Shown here: positions 28,831-41,941 of the stretch, piece by piece
How positions within the stretch are numbered: position 1 is the first letter of the stretch
How the letters are laid out: every line of letters begins with the position of its first letter
NCBI GenBank assembly: GCA_027625915.1
Contig: JANTQA010000051.1
Location: 3,038,501 to 3,102,500, forward strand
DNA length: 64,000 bases
Origin: Anaeramoeba flamelloides
Lineage: Eukaryota; Metamonada; Anaeramoebidae
Reading direction: 5' to 3'
The notes under the pieces: model-generated
The model's input: only the letters and a program-made list of their open reading frames with translations
Databases searched by the model: none
Told to the model about the DNA's origin: nothing
Made by a program: the position numbers and the translations under genes

Positions 28831-29939
28831 TTTTTCAATAAATAATTCCATAATAGCTAAAATAATTGGTTTTACATTTGAAGGATATTGATTAAATTTT
28901 AAATGCTTTTAAAATATATAGTTATAACTTCTTAATGGTGAAAAAAAAATATTCAAATTCTTTACTTTTAAATTTGAAAAAAATATTTTGGGAAAATTGT
29001 ATTTTCCAACTTAAATTATTAAATATCTTAAGAAATAATTATTGATCCAAGATTTTAAATTAACTAATAGTTTTTATTATAAGTGAAATTATCAAAAAGA
29101 AAATAATTAGCAAATCTTTAATTTTTTTTTGAAAAAAATTTTTCATGATCGTGCACTGAAAACATAATTTTTAGTTTCTATCTGAATATTAAAATTAGGA
29201 TCAGAATTGTTGTTCAAGAAACTAAACTCCATTTCAATATTTGTGACACTCTTGAAATAATAAATGTTGAAAAAAAAAAAAAATAAATTAATATTCAAGA
29301 ACAACCAATTATTAAATCTTAATAATAAAATTACTTTTAAATTATTATAAACATATCAAAAATCTAGTATTTTTACAAATTATAGAAAAAATAAAATCAA
29401 AAAACTTGAAAAAAGTTTATCAAATTTTTTGAAAAGAACATTTCTCGATTTTTTTATTCAAAAACATTCATTGAAAAAGGTTTAACAAGAATATTTCTAA
29501 AATTAAAAATATATTCACATTAATAGACATTAAATAACCTCAATTATTTTAATATTTATTTGTCTTTCCGAAGATTATCTTGTTTTTTTCCACTTGATCT
29601 TTTTAAAAAAAAAAGTTTCAAAAAAACAAAAAACAAAAAAAGAAAAAAAAAGCCAAAAGAAAATTTTTTCAAAAAAAAGAAAAAGTAAAAGATCTTACTT
29701 TAAAAAAAGAAATAAATTGATTGTAGAACAAAACTTTGACTTACCATTCTGGAAAAAATTATCCAATGAAAAAAAATTATCAAATTGGAATTAATTGTAA
29801 ACCCCATTCCAAAAAATCACAACACAAAATAAATCAAAACTAAATAAAAAAAATCACATTTATTGTATTTTTCCAAACATAATATAAAAAAATATTTAAG
29901 TTACCTAATGTTAATCTTTTTCTAAGCAATCATTTTTAT

Positions 29940-30330
29940 CCAAAAGAAAAAAATTTAAAACTCAAAAATAAAAACAGGTGTGTCCAAAATAATGAAACGA
30001 GCGGAACAAAAAATTATTGTCTAATCTGTTGAAATTTCACCAACAATTGTTGATTGATCAAATGTTAAGATACCTTCAACTAATTTTTTGTGATTATTCA
30101 ATTAACAAACTCAACACTAATCTACTATCAATTATTGAAAAAAATTCCACGTCAAACCAAACAGATGAATTAACTGCAAAAAAGGAAATGAAAATAAAAA
30201 AGATAAAAAATGAAATAGTTTGTAAAATAAAAATTATTAACAAATGGAATACAAATTATGGTATTTTTATTCTTTCAGCATTTGAAACTGTGTCTAATTA
30301 TTTGAAATTTAATTGTAAGATTCTTGTAAA
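29940..30330 (+). repeat. Dispersed repeat family D, copy 1, coding-like
   Basis: Shares an ordered set of short blocks (for example GATACCTTCAACTAATTTT and ATCAATTATTGAAAAAA) with 34915-35345 and 42225-42570. This copy alone keeps an open frame (30017-30379, including LLIDQMLRYLQLIFCDY). Probably a decayed gene family or element; the identity is unknown. Confidence 0.5.
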
Positions 30331-30341
30331 AAGTGAGTTTC

Positions 30342-30904
30342 TTCAATTATTTTTTTACTTATTGTCCACTGGTCAATGAAGATATATCGAACTGGTATTC
30401 ATAAAACTTGAATAATACCTATTGTTAAAATCTCAAAGCCAATTTCACACGAATAGAAAAGTCATGGAAAATCCAAGAAAAAAATACTTTTACTAATGTT
30501 TGCAATTAAAATTCCATTTTAAAAAATTAAATATGTTTGGATTTTAGTTTTTTATATGCTGTTTTGAAATTTTATTTTGATTAAAATAATTAATCTCATT
30601 TTTAGACTTTTTGTTTATTATTCTTAATTATAAAATGATAAATTATAAAAAATTATTCAGATCTAAAAATTCAAAACAGCATATAAAAAACTAAAATCCA
30701 AACATATTTAATTTTTTAAAATGGAATTTTAATTGCAAACATTAGTAAAAGTATTTTTTTCTTGGATTTTTCGAAGCTACGTTTATTTTATGTGTGTGAA
30801 ATTGGCTTTGAGATTTTAACAATAGGTATTATTCAAGTTTTTATGTAATTTGGGTTTGATATATTTTCATTGATCAGTGGACAATAAGTAAAAAAATAAT
30901 TGAA
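30342..30904. repeat. Long palindrome 1
   Basis: Arms 30342-30569 and 30670-30904 are inverted copies, about 230 bases each and mostly matching, around a ~100-base spacer. Matching blocks include TTATTGTCCACT / AGTGGACAATAA and AAATATGTTTGGATTTTAG / CTAAAATCCAAACATATTT. No coding content; probably a fold-back or snap-back element, possibly a long-hairpin RNA source if transcribed. Confidence 0.85.
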
Positions 30905-30972
30905 AATTTATACTTTTTTCTAGAAAAAAACAATTAAAATTACTTTTTTTAATTTTTTTCCCCAATTTAACG

Positions 30973-31207
30973 ATACTGATAAATTCTAATAAATATCAAA
31001 AAATTTTTTGTTCAATTTCCATTTTTATATATCTTTGACTGTTTCTTATAAAACATTCCCTGACAAATAATATTTTGAATAACAACTAATTTTACAGAGT
31101 TTCTTAATACTTGACTTTATAAAAAGCTTTATATAAAGTTGAGCATAAAAATTTCAATATGGAAAATTAAGTAAAAATTTCAAACATAAATTGCAATTTA
31201 TCAGTAT
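30973..31207. repeat. MITE family A, copy 2
   Basis: Starts ATACTGATAAATTC and ends AATTTATCAGTAT, a good terminal inverted repeat. The inside matches copies 1 and 3 in order (GTTCAATTTCC, ACTAATTTTACA, AAGTAAAAATTTC). No coding capacity. Confidence 0.8.
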
Positions 31208-32170
31208 ATAACAAATGTTCTTTAAATGATTTTATAAAAATTAACAATTAAAATTACAATATTTTGAGAAAAAAAGTTACAAAGAATCAATCTCAATTTT
31301 CAAAATAAATAACCCTGAATTATAATTTTAAATTCAATTAGCTATTTTTGAAATCCTGATCATTGTGCCTTTTGTGATCTCAAAGATTTTTTTTTTACAC
31401 TTTTTTTCTCATACTCGAATCAAGTTAGTTTTATCAAAAGAAAGTTTCAAAACCCATATTTTACAAATATAGAAGGTTACAAAATAGCCAGAAATTTGTC
31501 AAAATTAAATTGACTTTATTGTCTACTGATTGAAAACAATTTGTTCAAAATTGCAGAAATGTAAGTCTTCGAATGGTAAAACAATAAAAAAATTATTTTG
31601 AGTTTTGTTATTCCCTTTTTGATTTTTCAATATTTTAATCCTTTTCAGGGATTTTTACTCTATTACTTTGGGATGCTCTTAATACAAATAAATCTACTTA
31701 CACACTCAAATTATTAGATACTTAGTTACTCCTTGAATATGAAGAAATAACATTACTCGATTCATCCTTTAGGATCAAGTGTACCTTTTTAAGTTCTCAA
31801 ATCAAAATCATATAAAATTATTTGAAAAAAGAAATATTGTAATAGACTTTATTCATCTGGTGCTGTGAGAAATTCATTTGGTACTATTTTGGAATCTAAA
31901 TAAAGTGTTTCAAGTCTGGAATAAGAAGTGATATACCATTTTTAATAATATGAATAAATTATTTCAACTCTTTATTGTTTTATAAAGACTTTTATAACTT
32001 TCCACTTAGAAACCATCTGATAGATATACTTTTTTTGAGAAAATTGTTCAACAAAAGTTGAATAAAACATTATTATTTTGAAACTGATAGTCAAATCAAA
32101 AAATATAAAATTTTGGAATCATTTTTCTTATTTCTTGTCCTTTTATCCCAAATATTTATTTTCTTGAACA

Positions 32171-35100
32171 ATGATCTCGGAATTTTTCATTCTTTCTTCA
32201 AGAGGTGATAGAATCGTTTATAGAAATCGTAATCAAACAATTCTTTTTTTAATACCTTTCTTTCTTTCTTTCTTTCTTTTTCCTTTTCTTTTTCTTTTTC
32301 AATCCAACCCAAAGTTTTTTTTTTCAATTCTCAATATTCTTTTATTTTAAAACTAAAAAGTAAGAAAAGAAATAAAACATAACTCAGCTGAGATTCTTTT
32401 CCGAAAATTAAAATTTTCAGAAACTGATTGCCCTCCCGTTTTTGTAAGTCTAAGGCCTTCTAAATAAACAACAACCCAATTTTCTTTTTTTTATTTTTAA
32501 ATGTTTTCTTTTTGAATACTTTCAAACACAACCCAACAATAACAATAACAATAAAATTTCCCAAAAGAACGAAGATGGGATTAATTATATTTTTGTCTCG
32601 AAAAATGGCATGTATTTCTGTTGTACAACAGTTATGAATATATCGTCTTCTTTTATTCTCGAAATGATAAAGCGTATCATACAGGTAATTAAGGACTATT
32701 GCCAAATAATCAATGAAGACATTTTGAGAAAAAACAATTTATTACTATATGAGCTTGTTGATGAAATAGTTGTAAGAAATAAAAAAAACACCACTTTTTT
32801 TTTTTCTAGTTATTGGATGTTTTTTTGTTTAACAAATTGTTCTTTTTATTTTTTTTTTTTATTTTTTTTTTTTTTACTCCTTTACAAATTCCAAAAATAA
32901 ATCAAAACTTTTTGGTTTGTGTTCCTTTTTTTTAATTGACAACAAAAAACAAAAAGGACTATGGGTTACCTCAGCAAACGGTTTCTGCGCAATTAGACAA
33001 ATTTATTTGTAGCACACCAATTCTTGAAAAAGATCTCAACAAGCCAATGCAAAAATTATCCAAAAAACAAAAAAACAAACTTTCCAAAAAAAATCAACCC
33101 ACTTTATTGATCAACTTTGAAGAAACTCAAATAATCGAAATTAAAAAAGATGTAATTAATAACCCTTTTTTTGATCTTTCTTTTTTTCTTTTGAATACAT
33201 TTCTTTTAATAAAATTATCTTTCTTTAGCAACCAAATTCAGAACAAACCTAAGAAAATATTCTCTCCATTAAAGCAAGAATAACTCTTTTTGTTTTTTTT
33301 TTTTGATTTACTAGTTCATTTATCTTTTTCATTTTTTGGAAATCTAATTCCTTTTGTTTTAATTTCTCTAATTTTACTTTTGGAATGAAAACACGCTAAT
33401 TGATAATAAAACTCGATAGAAAAAATTTGAGATTTTCTTTTTGTTAATCTTAAAACAACACATTTCTTTGCTTACTATTCCAACTTAAGAGACACTTTTA
33501 TTCATTTTTTGAAGAAAATAAAATGTTTAACTCTTTTAGTTACTAATACTGATCAATTCAAAACGATTAAAAATATTTTTAGTTCAATTTCCATTTGATC
33601 AAATTTGATAACTCTACTTTCTAAACAGTTCTTTATAAAGAATTATACAAAGATCAACTAATTTTACAAACTTTCTTAACATTTGTTTCAATATAAATCT
33701 TTATTTAAAACTGAGCGAAAAAATTTTCAAAAGGGAATTTGAAGTAAAAATTTTCAAACTTTAATTTGAATTTATCAGTTAATTCAAAAACACTTAAAAA
33801 TTTTTTCGTTATTTTTCCATTGTTAAAAATTCTTAGCCCTGCGTCAATAAAGATAAAGTAAGAATATTTTGGTTAATCTACAAAAAAAAAACGAGAAAAA
33901 TAAGTTAATTTAGAAATCTTCTTGGAAATGAAATTTTTGAATCCGAGTTCTCTGAATTTAATAAAAAGGAAAACGAACTAAAAATTTTAAAACATTGATT
34001 TGAATTTATCAGTATTATTGACATTTGAAATTCAAATCGGATAAAATTTCATATTTCGTACATGTTTTTTTTCAACTCCTGCATCTCAAAACCACTTTTA
34101 TTGAAAGCTGGCAGTTCACCCAAAATACACCCAATTTCAAAATCATTGACCCATTAAAAATCAAATTTTGAAAATAAATATTTTTATAAATTGAAGTTAT
34201 CTAATAAAATAATAAAAATTATTATTTTAATATTCAGTTCTAAATACTAGAAATATTTGTTTTTCATCTAAAAATAAAATAAAAAAAAGTAAAAAAAAAT
34301 TGGGCCATTTATTATGAAATTTAGTTTATATCCGCACAAACAATCAATGGGAACAAACAAAATAAAAAGAATTCACCAATTTCAATTTATTTCTTTTGAA
34401 ATATCTATTTGTAATTGTAAATAAAAAGAAAATCAAGTGAAACTTTATTCTAATTTATTATTCAAATACCAGTAATGACGGTTTCTTTTGATTGATCTCA
34501 AATTTTTGAAGAAGAATATTCTCATATTTTTTAATTTTTGAAGACTATAGGTTCTCATAATAAGACATGTTTTTGTTGTTCTCCGATTGGCCAAGTCTCC
34601 TAATTTATTTCAAATAATGTTGAATTCAAAATAAATTGCATTGTTTTTTTCGGTCTTGTAGTTTAAACACTTTTGCACCAACAACTGGCAGATGTTGTTA
34701 TTATAAAACTACAGGATATTAGAGACTATTTCAAACACTTTTTTCAAAAACTTTATGAATAACAAATCAATTTAAATTTTATTAAAATAAACCCCAATTC
34801 AAAATTTTTAACCCACCAAAATTCCGATTTGTGAAAAAAAAAAACTTATTTAACTAATTCAAGAAGAAATACCAAATTAGAACCATTCGCAAATTGAAAT
34901 GTTAACACTTTTTTATAAATTACAACTCTCACAAAACAAAAAATAAATAATTATCAATACAAATAAATCAAGGATGTATTAAAAATTTTGGAGAGAGAGC
35001 AAAACAAAAAAATAAATTGGTAAATTTGTTGAAATTCTATTAGGAATATTGATCGATCAAAAGGTTCGATACTACCAACTAATTTTATTTGAGTTCTTCT

Positions 35101-38100
35101 ATTTTTATACAGCTCAACTTTAACCCAATATCAATCGTTGAAAAAATTTTGATCGAACCAACAAAACAAGTTACTTAATTCAAAAAATGAAATGAAAACA
35201 ACAACCAAAAGATGAAAAAATGATTTTTATATTTTATAAAAATCAAAATTTATTTCCAATTTGAATGAAATTGTATTATTGTGATTGTTTGGACTGTTTT
35301 GAACTATGTGGAAAATTTTGAATTTTAGTTTACATTGTTTTCATATTGAAATTTTCAATTGATTATTTTATTTTATATTTGATTTCTGTTTCTCTGATTT
35401 TTTCAAAATAATAATATTAAGAAAAATAAATTTAAAAAAAAAGTTAATCATCATATTCTCTTAAACAATTTAAATCCCTGTTAATAATTTCAAAAATTGG
35501 GTAGCGCAATTATAAATTAATCTAAAAAAAATATTTTAAGAATCTTAGAAAATTTTGACATCCTTAAGGATTATTCATGTTTTATGCTTTGCAGGTGTGT
35601 TAAAATACAATGCCTTAACCTATAAAAATTATTTAAAAGAATGGAAATTAAAGGAAAGTCAAAATATCGAAAATTTTAGGATTTTTGAGGATTCAAATGA
35701 AAAAATTTATTAAAGCATTTATTGATCCCAAAATGCTCGAATGAATTTCACGAATAAAACAAGTGACATTTTAAAATTCAAATTTTTTTTTTTGATATAA
35801 AAGGTTTCATTCAAATTGTTCAAATATATCGGCATACTTAAAGCTAACTATATGCTGATTGGAAATGATTTGGATCGACCCAGACATAATGAAATTTTTA
35901 TTTTCAAGCTTTTGAGAGGTAAAATTCGAATTTAAAAAAAGTAAAAAATGTTTTTCCCCAAATGAAAAATTTTCAAAATTAACAACCTCAATTTTAAATT
36001 TGAACAAGATCTCTTGACTAAACATTCTTTTAAATCTACAAATATGTTATTATTCATAAAAATAATATTCACAGAACATATAATATGAATATTCCTTACA
36101 GCTGTTTTCAAAAAATGTGATAGGAAAGTTAAAATACATTGGTATCTATTTTGCTTTTTTTACTGAATTTTTGAAAAGAATCTTGAAATTAAATTTTAAT
36201 TTTTTTCTCAAACTTTAATAAATCGGTTAATTCCATTCAATAATATCATCTCAATAAATAATAATAATCTGATAATTATCAATAATTTATTCTTGATAAA
36301 AATAGAATTAAAAATAATTTTGATCATAAATTTTGTATGTTTTTTCCAAAGTTAAAATTTTAATTTTAAATATTTAGTACTTCTGTAATCTACAAATTTA
36401 AAAAAAATATTGATTTCTTTTGTTTTTTCTTCAATGATTCATTTTTAAAATATTTGAATTCTTTTTGTTTAATATTTTTGGAAAAAAGTATATGTAATGA
36501 AAGTTTAATTTATGAAATTTAAATTTTTTTTTGTTAAATAGAACAAAAACTTTTATCACTGAATTTAAATAAAATCTTCTTAATCTTTCCAAAAAAATCG
36601 CATAAACTTTGTTTTTAACAATAAATAAAATGTTTTTGGTTCAAAAATATAAGTTATCAATTATTGAAAAAAGGTGTATTGTGGCATTATTAAAACTCTT
36701 AATAGGAAACCAATCATTTTTAATTTCAAACTTTGAATGTTTCGATATTATAAAAAATTCAAAGTTTAGTATTTTTTTCAGATAAACCACACATCATTAA
36801 TTTAGAATTAGTAAAACAAAAAGTTACTGAATCGGCTCATTTAGATATAAAAATCAAAAAATTATCAAATTTTGTATTAATGATAGATTACGGGCAATAT
36901 TAAAATTCCAAAAGGTGCACCAATAAAGATTATTTGTAATGAAAGTGGATTTGATTTCATTAATTTTATTACAAACAAAAGAAAGTTCAAATTTATTGAA
37001 AGTTTAAACCATCTGAAATTTACCACAAATCTGTTACCGAATAACCTATGGTATTGCAGATATTTATGGGTCGGGGTGGGGGTGGAGGATATTAATATAA
37101 ATTGTAATCAAATGGAAAATATTGAAAAACTTAAAAAATAGAAACTAAGATGTAAAACAAAATTTCTGAAAAATTATATCAAAAATTCTCTAAATTCAAA
37201 TAAAGGAGGGTAAACTTTTGAAGATTTTAAAATAATCCTAAAAGTATCAGAACAAACTATATTTAAATAACAATGAATTTATCTTAAATAAAAAATCTTC
37301 AGAGTTCATTCCTGAAATTCTGATCTTTTACTAATCGTCTAAATAGATATTCATATTTTCTAAATGAAAATAACTATAAATTTTTCCTTTGTTATTTAAA
37401 ATCAAAAAAACTGAAAACTATTATTGAAAATTTAGATCTTTTCTTATGAGGATTGTAAAAAATAAGAAAGATATAGAAATTATTAGATAGAATCTATCAA
37501 AACACAATCCAAGTGAAAAAAAACAAAGAAAAAATAGCCAATTCAATGAATAAATAAAAAACGAGAGTTTCTTGATAATTCCTATTTCAAATAATGAGGA
37601 ATTTTTTGAATCTTCAAGAGATTTTTTTTATTAGATCTCTAGAATTAAGATCGATTTTTCAAGTCATAAACTCCCATCATTTCATCAATTTTTTGTTGTC
37701 CCCTCTCTCTTTTCTCTCTTTTTTCTTTCTGTCTTTTTCTTTTCTTTCTTTACCCTTTTATTTTTTTCATTTATATATATATTTCTTTTACTTCAAAAGA
37801 AATTTACAGACATAAAGGGTTGAATTTTCTATTTAAAAAGTTATTTAACAGTTATTAAAAACCTGTTATTATTTCAATGGATTAATGACTTGAAAACTTT
37901 GATTTTTGTTCGAATGGAAATTTTCTTAGCTTTTTTTTAACCTTTTTTAAGTTTTAAAAAACTTTTTATTTATTTTTTTCTTCTTGAATAAATAGAAATT
38001 TTACTTCTCTTAAAATAAAATTAATCAATCAAGTTTTCAAAATTTGAGATTCATGTTTGCATTTCCAAAATGCCATTAAAATGTAATGTCTTCTATTTAA

Positions 38101-40776
38101 GCTATTTGCAATGTATATCTTGGTATTTTTTTGTTTTAAAGTGAGCTTTAATAATTAAAACCAACTTGATTAAGAAAAACCAAACAAAAATAAGTTTTCT
38201 TTATAGGACTTTATATAACTTTTTTGACTTCTTTCAAAAATTCTTATAAAGAGTGAGTTTTGTGGATCTTACTGCTTTTTCAAATTTAATGCTCAGGAAC
38301 CAAGTTAATATATGCAGAAATTTTTTATAATTTTCTCTGAAAAGAGAATTTAACTTTTCCAAAAAATGTACCTTAATTTGTAATATTTTCTGGTTCCTTG
38401 ACTTTTGTTCAAAATTTTTACCTTAAAGGTAATACTTACTGTTTGTTTGAAGACCTGGAATTTCAACTTTAAGTTTTCTCATCTATTTTTAAGTCAAACC
38501 TTTTCTGAAAGTTAAACTTTTTGGTTTGTTATTAAAAGTTTTTAGATGGTAACTCGGATAATAAAATTCTTTGGAATAACAGGATGTGTATAGATTACAT
38601 TTAAACTCTTCCATTAAAATTACATTTAAAAAAATTGAAAACTAACAGCACGTAAACTTATCTTTATTCAAAATAAAAATCATATTAACTCTGATAAGTT
38701 TACCATAAGCTTATTTTCTCTCACTTCTTTTTGGTTATTTTACCATGACTTTTTTTTTAATATCAAACATCAAATAGTACAAAATCTTTAATTTTCAAAT
38801 TTGTATAAAAAAGAAATTGTAATGTATTCACAAAAATAGGTTTAAATTTGTTGACTATTTTATAGTCGATTTTTTGAAAACTGTTTGATCGCACTTTTTT
38901 AAAATGAATAGAAATAAACTAACCTCCAAAAATATGAGCTAAATCAACAATCAATAATAATAAACCAAACAATTCATCCAATTTTCATTTTTATTTAAAG
39001 AATAAAATTAATAATTAAAAAAAATTTCAACTTTTATAAGATCATTTTTTACAATTTATGTTTTGATTGTGTTTTCTTACTTTTTTTCAAAACAAAAAAA
39101 TTGGTGATAAAACAAGTTTTAATTTCACAAGATCTTTTACTTCATAATTGAATAAATTTCCATTGATATTGGAAATAATATACAATTTTGAACTAAACAT
39201 TATGAATTTCATTGTTTATACTAAAAAAATATTATCTTGGATTTTCAATAAATTACTAATAACAAAATTTTTAATAGTCATTTCAAAAATAGGGTATATT
39301 TTCATTTATTATTTTTTTGAATTTGATTTTTTGTTAAAGAAGGAATCAATGATATTTATTTTGATCATTGGTCTATATGTATATATATAATAAGCTAAAT
39401 TTCAAAAATAGGGGCAGATTTTTCATCAGAAAAAAATTGTTTAATTGTTTTTTTTTTTTGAATAATGATGTATTTTATTAAAGTGCTTAGAGATAATAAT
39501 CGATATAGATTAATAAATAAAAATATAGTGTAATCGTTTTATTTTTTGAAAAGACAAATGAAAAAAGAAAAAAATAACAATGAAAAAGTTTGCCACTAAT
39601 TTTGAAATTTGTCTTATATTTATCTATAAAAGAAGAAATTAATCTTGAGTAATTATTATTTAATATTAAATAACCAAATTTTAGTGGAACTATTTTTGAA
39701 ATGGAGTATCTATTTTGGATTTTAATTTATATATTAAAAAAAAGCTCTACAATTAAAGTCATTTTTCAAGTTTTCCTTCATAATTCATAAAAACCTAAAA
39801 TTTTGGTCTTTAACTATAAGTGAAGTGCTATTAGCTATGTGGCTATTTGTTTAATTCAATTTTATGAGAATGAAATAAAATAAATATTATTATTATATTT
39901 TTTTTTATAAATAAACAAAATAAATAAATAAAAAACCATATAATTAATAAACCAACATCTTGATCATCATTCTAAAAAAATAAACAACAAACAACAAAAA
40001 ACAAACAATAAAAAATAAACAATAAACAAAAGGGTGAATTAATTAGAAATGAAGTAACCGGAATTATTTCTATGAATAATCAAGTCAAGGAACCATCCGA
40101 TTTAACAATATTTTTTGAACCATTTCTGCTAGGGAAGAAAGGTGAAAAAACAAAATATAGATATACGGATATTATGATTGAAGATATTTTAATAAACATT
40201 CCATGCAATTCCGATAATTTACAAAAAGCATCTCCATACATTTATATTCCAAGATTGCCTGTTGGTCATTTCAATTTTTTAAATTATAGAACATCAGGTG
40301 AAAAAATATTCAAACCATTCCTTGTAGCAACAGATGTGAAAACACTTTCAAAAAATAAAATGGATTTGATAATAACAATAAAAAGCGCTTATAATCAAAA
40401 ATTCTTTGGGCCCGTGACAGTTGAGATACCTGCACCCGAGGAAGCATTGTCTGTGTCTTCTCGCTTATCAGACAACATTGGTCAAAAAGTTGTTTTTAAC
40501 CAAAAATTGAAAAAAATTCTTTGGACCTTTGAAAAATTAAATGGTGAACGCGATGAAACTCTTGAGGCAGGGATTATCCTTCGTTCTGGGATTGAAAATC
40601 TAAAAAGAGTCAGAAGCCAACTTGGGCCATTGATTTTAACTTATCAATTACCAAAAATTTCAATTTCTGGATTTGCTATTTCTCGTGTAACTTCTTCTAA
40701 TATCAAACGATTTCCTAGAATTCAAAGGAATTTACAATTGATTTCAAAATCAAACTCTTATATTATTCATATTTAA
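32171..40776 (+). CDS. AP4M1: AP-4 adaptor complex mu subunit, five exons with a 6.9-kb intron
   Basis: Medium subunit of the AP-4 coat, which sorts cargo at the trans-Golgi network through Tyr-based signals. Exons 32171-32228, 32388-32443, 32568-32771, 32957-33151 and 40033-40776 join in phase to 418 residues. The N terminus MISEFFILSSRGDRIVYRN is a classic mu longin start. FRKLKF, then PPVFNEDGINYIF, matches AP-4 rather than AP-1/2/3, as does the C terminus SNSYIIHI. GMYFCCTT and VIKDY...LLYELVDEIV complete the longin domain (~1-140). The mu homology domain follows from about residue 175 (GELIRNEVTGII, GHFNFLNYRTSG, LPKISISG). The 33151/40033 junction is phase 0/0, and residues on both sides align without a gap to remembered AP-4 mu, so the 6881-base gap is best read as one intron. 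It contains MITEs, family D and a gene remnant. Confidence 0.88.
32257..32279. repeat. (TTTC)n microsatellite
   Basis: About six TTTC units in the first intron of AP-4 mu. Confidence 0.9.
33546..33780. repeat. MITE family A, copy 3
   Basis: Starts ATACTGATCAATTC and ends GAATTTATCAGTT. The interior follows copies 1 and 2. It sits near the 5' end of the giant AP-4 mu intron. Confidence 0.78.
33940..34015. repeat. MITE family A, right-end fragment
   Basis: Only the right end is present (AAACGAACTAAAAATTTTAA ... GAATTTATCAGTAT), about 160 bases after copy 3. A truncated or nested copy. Confidence 0.5.
34915..35345 (+). repeat. Dispersed repeat family D, copy 2
   Basis: Closely matches 42225-42570 over AATAATTATCAATACAAATA and TTAAAAATTTTGGAGAG, and more loosely matches 29940-30330. 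No intact frame. Confidence 0.6.
36600..37330 (+). pseudogene. Coding remnant in the AP-4 mu intron, perhaps a BTB/RCC1-type gene
   Basis: Successive plus-strand pieces translate to ordered, protein-like segments (NQSFLISNFECFDI, NLELVKQKVTESAHLDIKIK, IPKGAPIKIICNESG, NFITNKRKFKFIESL). Near 37220 comes EDFKIILKVSEQTIF, then a piece with NNEFILNKKSSEF, reminiscent of the start of a BTB domain. Several breaks separate them, so this looks like a decayed host gene. The family call is tentative. Confidence 0.4.
37068..37088 (+). other. G-run cluster
   Basis: Runs of 3, 4, 5, 2 and 2 Gs separated by one or two bases, extraordinary in DNA this AT-rich. A G-quadruplex is possible. It lies inside the remnant above. 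Confidence 0.6.
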
Positions 40777-41109
40777 TTTTATTACCTTTTTTTTGATTCA
40801 AATTATTATAAATATTATTATGTTATATTTATATAATAATTGTTTGTCAATAATGTCTTGTTAAAACAAATAATTATATTTTACTTGTGAAACAAAAAAT
40901 TTTTCTTCAGCATTTATTAAATTTTTTCATTTTTTTTAAATTTATCTTTAGGAGGGATAATAAATCTAAAACAATTTTCTGATCATATTTTTGTATTATT
41001 TTCTCGTTTTTTTTTTTTAATCATTGGACAATCTCACTAGAAAGTTACTACTACTTGGACTGAATAGTATAATTATGAAAAAATATTTTATGATCCAAAA
41101 TTAATTTGA

Positions 41110-41425
41110 TTAGGTAAGAAGAAAGTAAACTTTTTTTTCAATCAACGGTGACCAACATTTTTTTCAAATATGAATTATTTTTTATAATTGACCTTTGAAG
41201 AACAAATAAGAAATAAATAGAATAATACATATATCAAAGAATTGTTGATATATGTCTGTAAGAAAACTAAAAAATTATTTAGATTTTCTTAAAAATTGAA
41301 AAACTCACATTCTTAGGTCACTCATTGAGAAAAAGAACAAGGTTCGTTTTGATCATCAATTGAAGATCAAATAAAATTCCAATAGAAATAAATACCATTT
41401 CTCTTCAATAATTTTCAATATTTTG
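41110..41425. repeat. Dispersed repeat family E, copy 1
   Basis: Matches 60175-60445 in order: ATAATTGA(C/A)CTTT, AAATAAATA(G)AATAATA, CATTGAGAAAAA and TTGAAGATCAAA. Diverged; type unknown. Confidence 0.45.
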
Positions 41426-41486
41426 GTTACATTTAAATAACAACTTTTTACTAAGTGATGATAGATTTAATCCAAAAAAATTTATG

Positions 41487-41941
41487 GTTGAGAGAAAAAT
41501 GTTGGACACAGAAAAATAGTTGGACAGCAATTTTAATTGGGGACATTAGTACAATTGAAAATCAAATCCTATTAATAACTAAGCGAATTTTATATAAATC
41601 CAGGTTTAAATGTGTTACAAGATCATTAATCTGTGGTGTGTGTAGAATACTCAAAAGAATGGTTGACAACTAAAGTAGATCATGCTTTTTTAACAAAAAT
41701 TCAAGTTTTAGTAAAGTTTACTATTAATTCTCAAAATGGTAAATTTTTAAACTTGCTTTAGATTATAAGAGATAAGGTTTTGAAAAAGTAGAATTACATT
41801 AATCGTTATTCTAATAAGTAGATTATTGTTATTTTCTTTAGTTATTTGACAAACGAAAGAAATTAAATATCATTTCCAGTAATGTTCCCAATTAAAATTG
41901 CTGTCCAAATATTTTTCTCTGTCCAACATTTTTCTCTCAAC
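41487..41941. repeat. Inverted-repeat element with ~62-base ends
   Basis: The left arm 41487-41548 (GTTGAGAGAAAAATGTTGG ... TGGACAGCAATTTTAATTGG) is almost perfectly mirrored by 41879-41941, around ~330 bases of unrelated A/T DNA. Ends this well kept suggest recent activity. A Tc1/mariner-type origin is possible but no flanking TA duplication is clear. Confidence 0.8.

Larger units (their letters stand above)
27456..32170. other. Repeat-rich spacer
   Basis: Between the armadillo gene and AP-4 mu. After a (TTTA)n tract at 27461-27490 it contains fold-back family B, a (AAAT)n tract near 28271-28299, family D, a long palindrome and MITE A, all listed separately. A Lys-rich 66-codon frame at 29594-29794 and a 120-codon frame at 30017-30379 are coding-like but overlap repeats. 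Confidence 0.6.
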
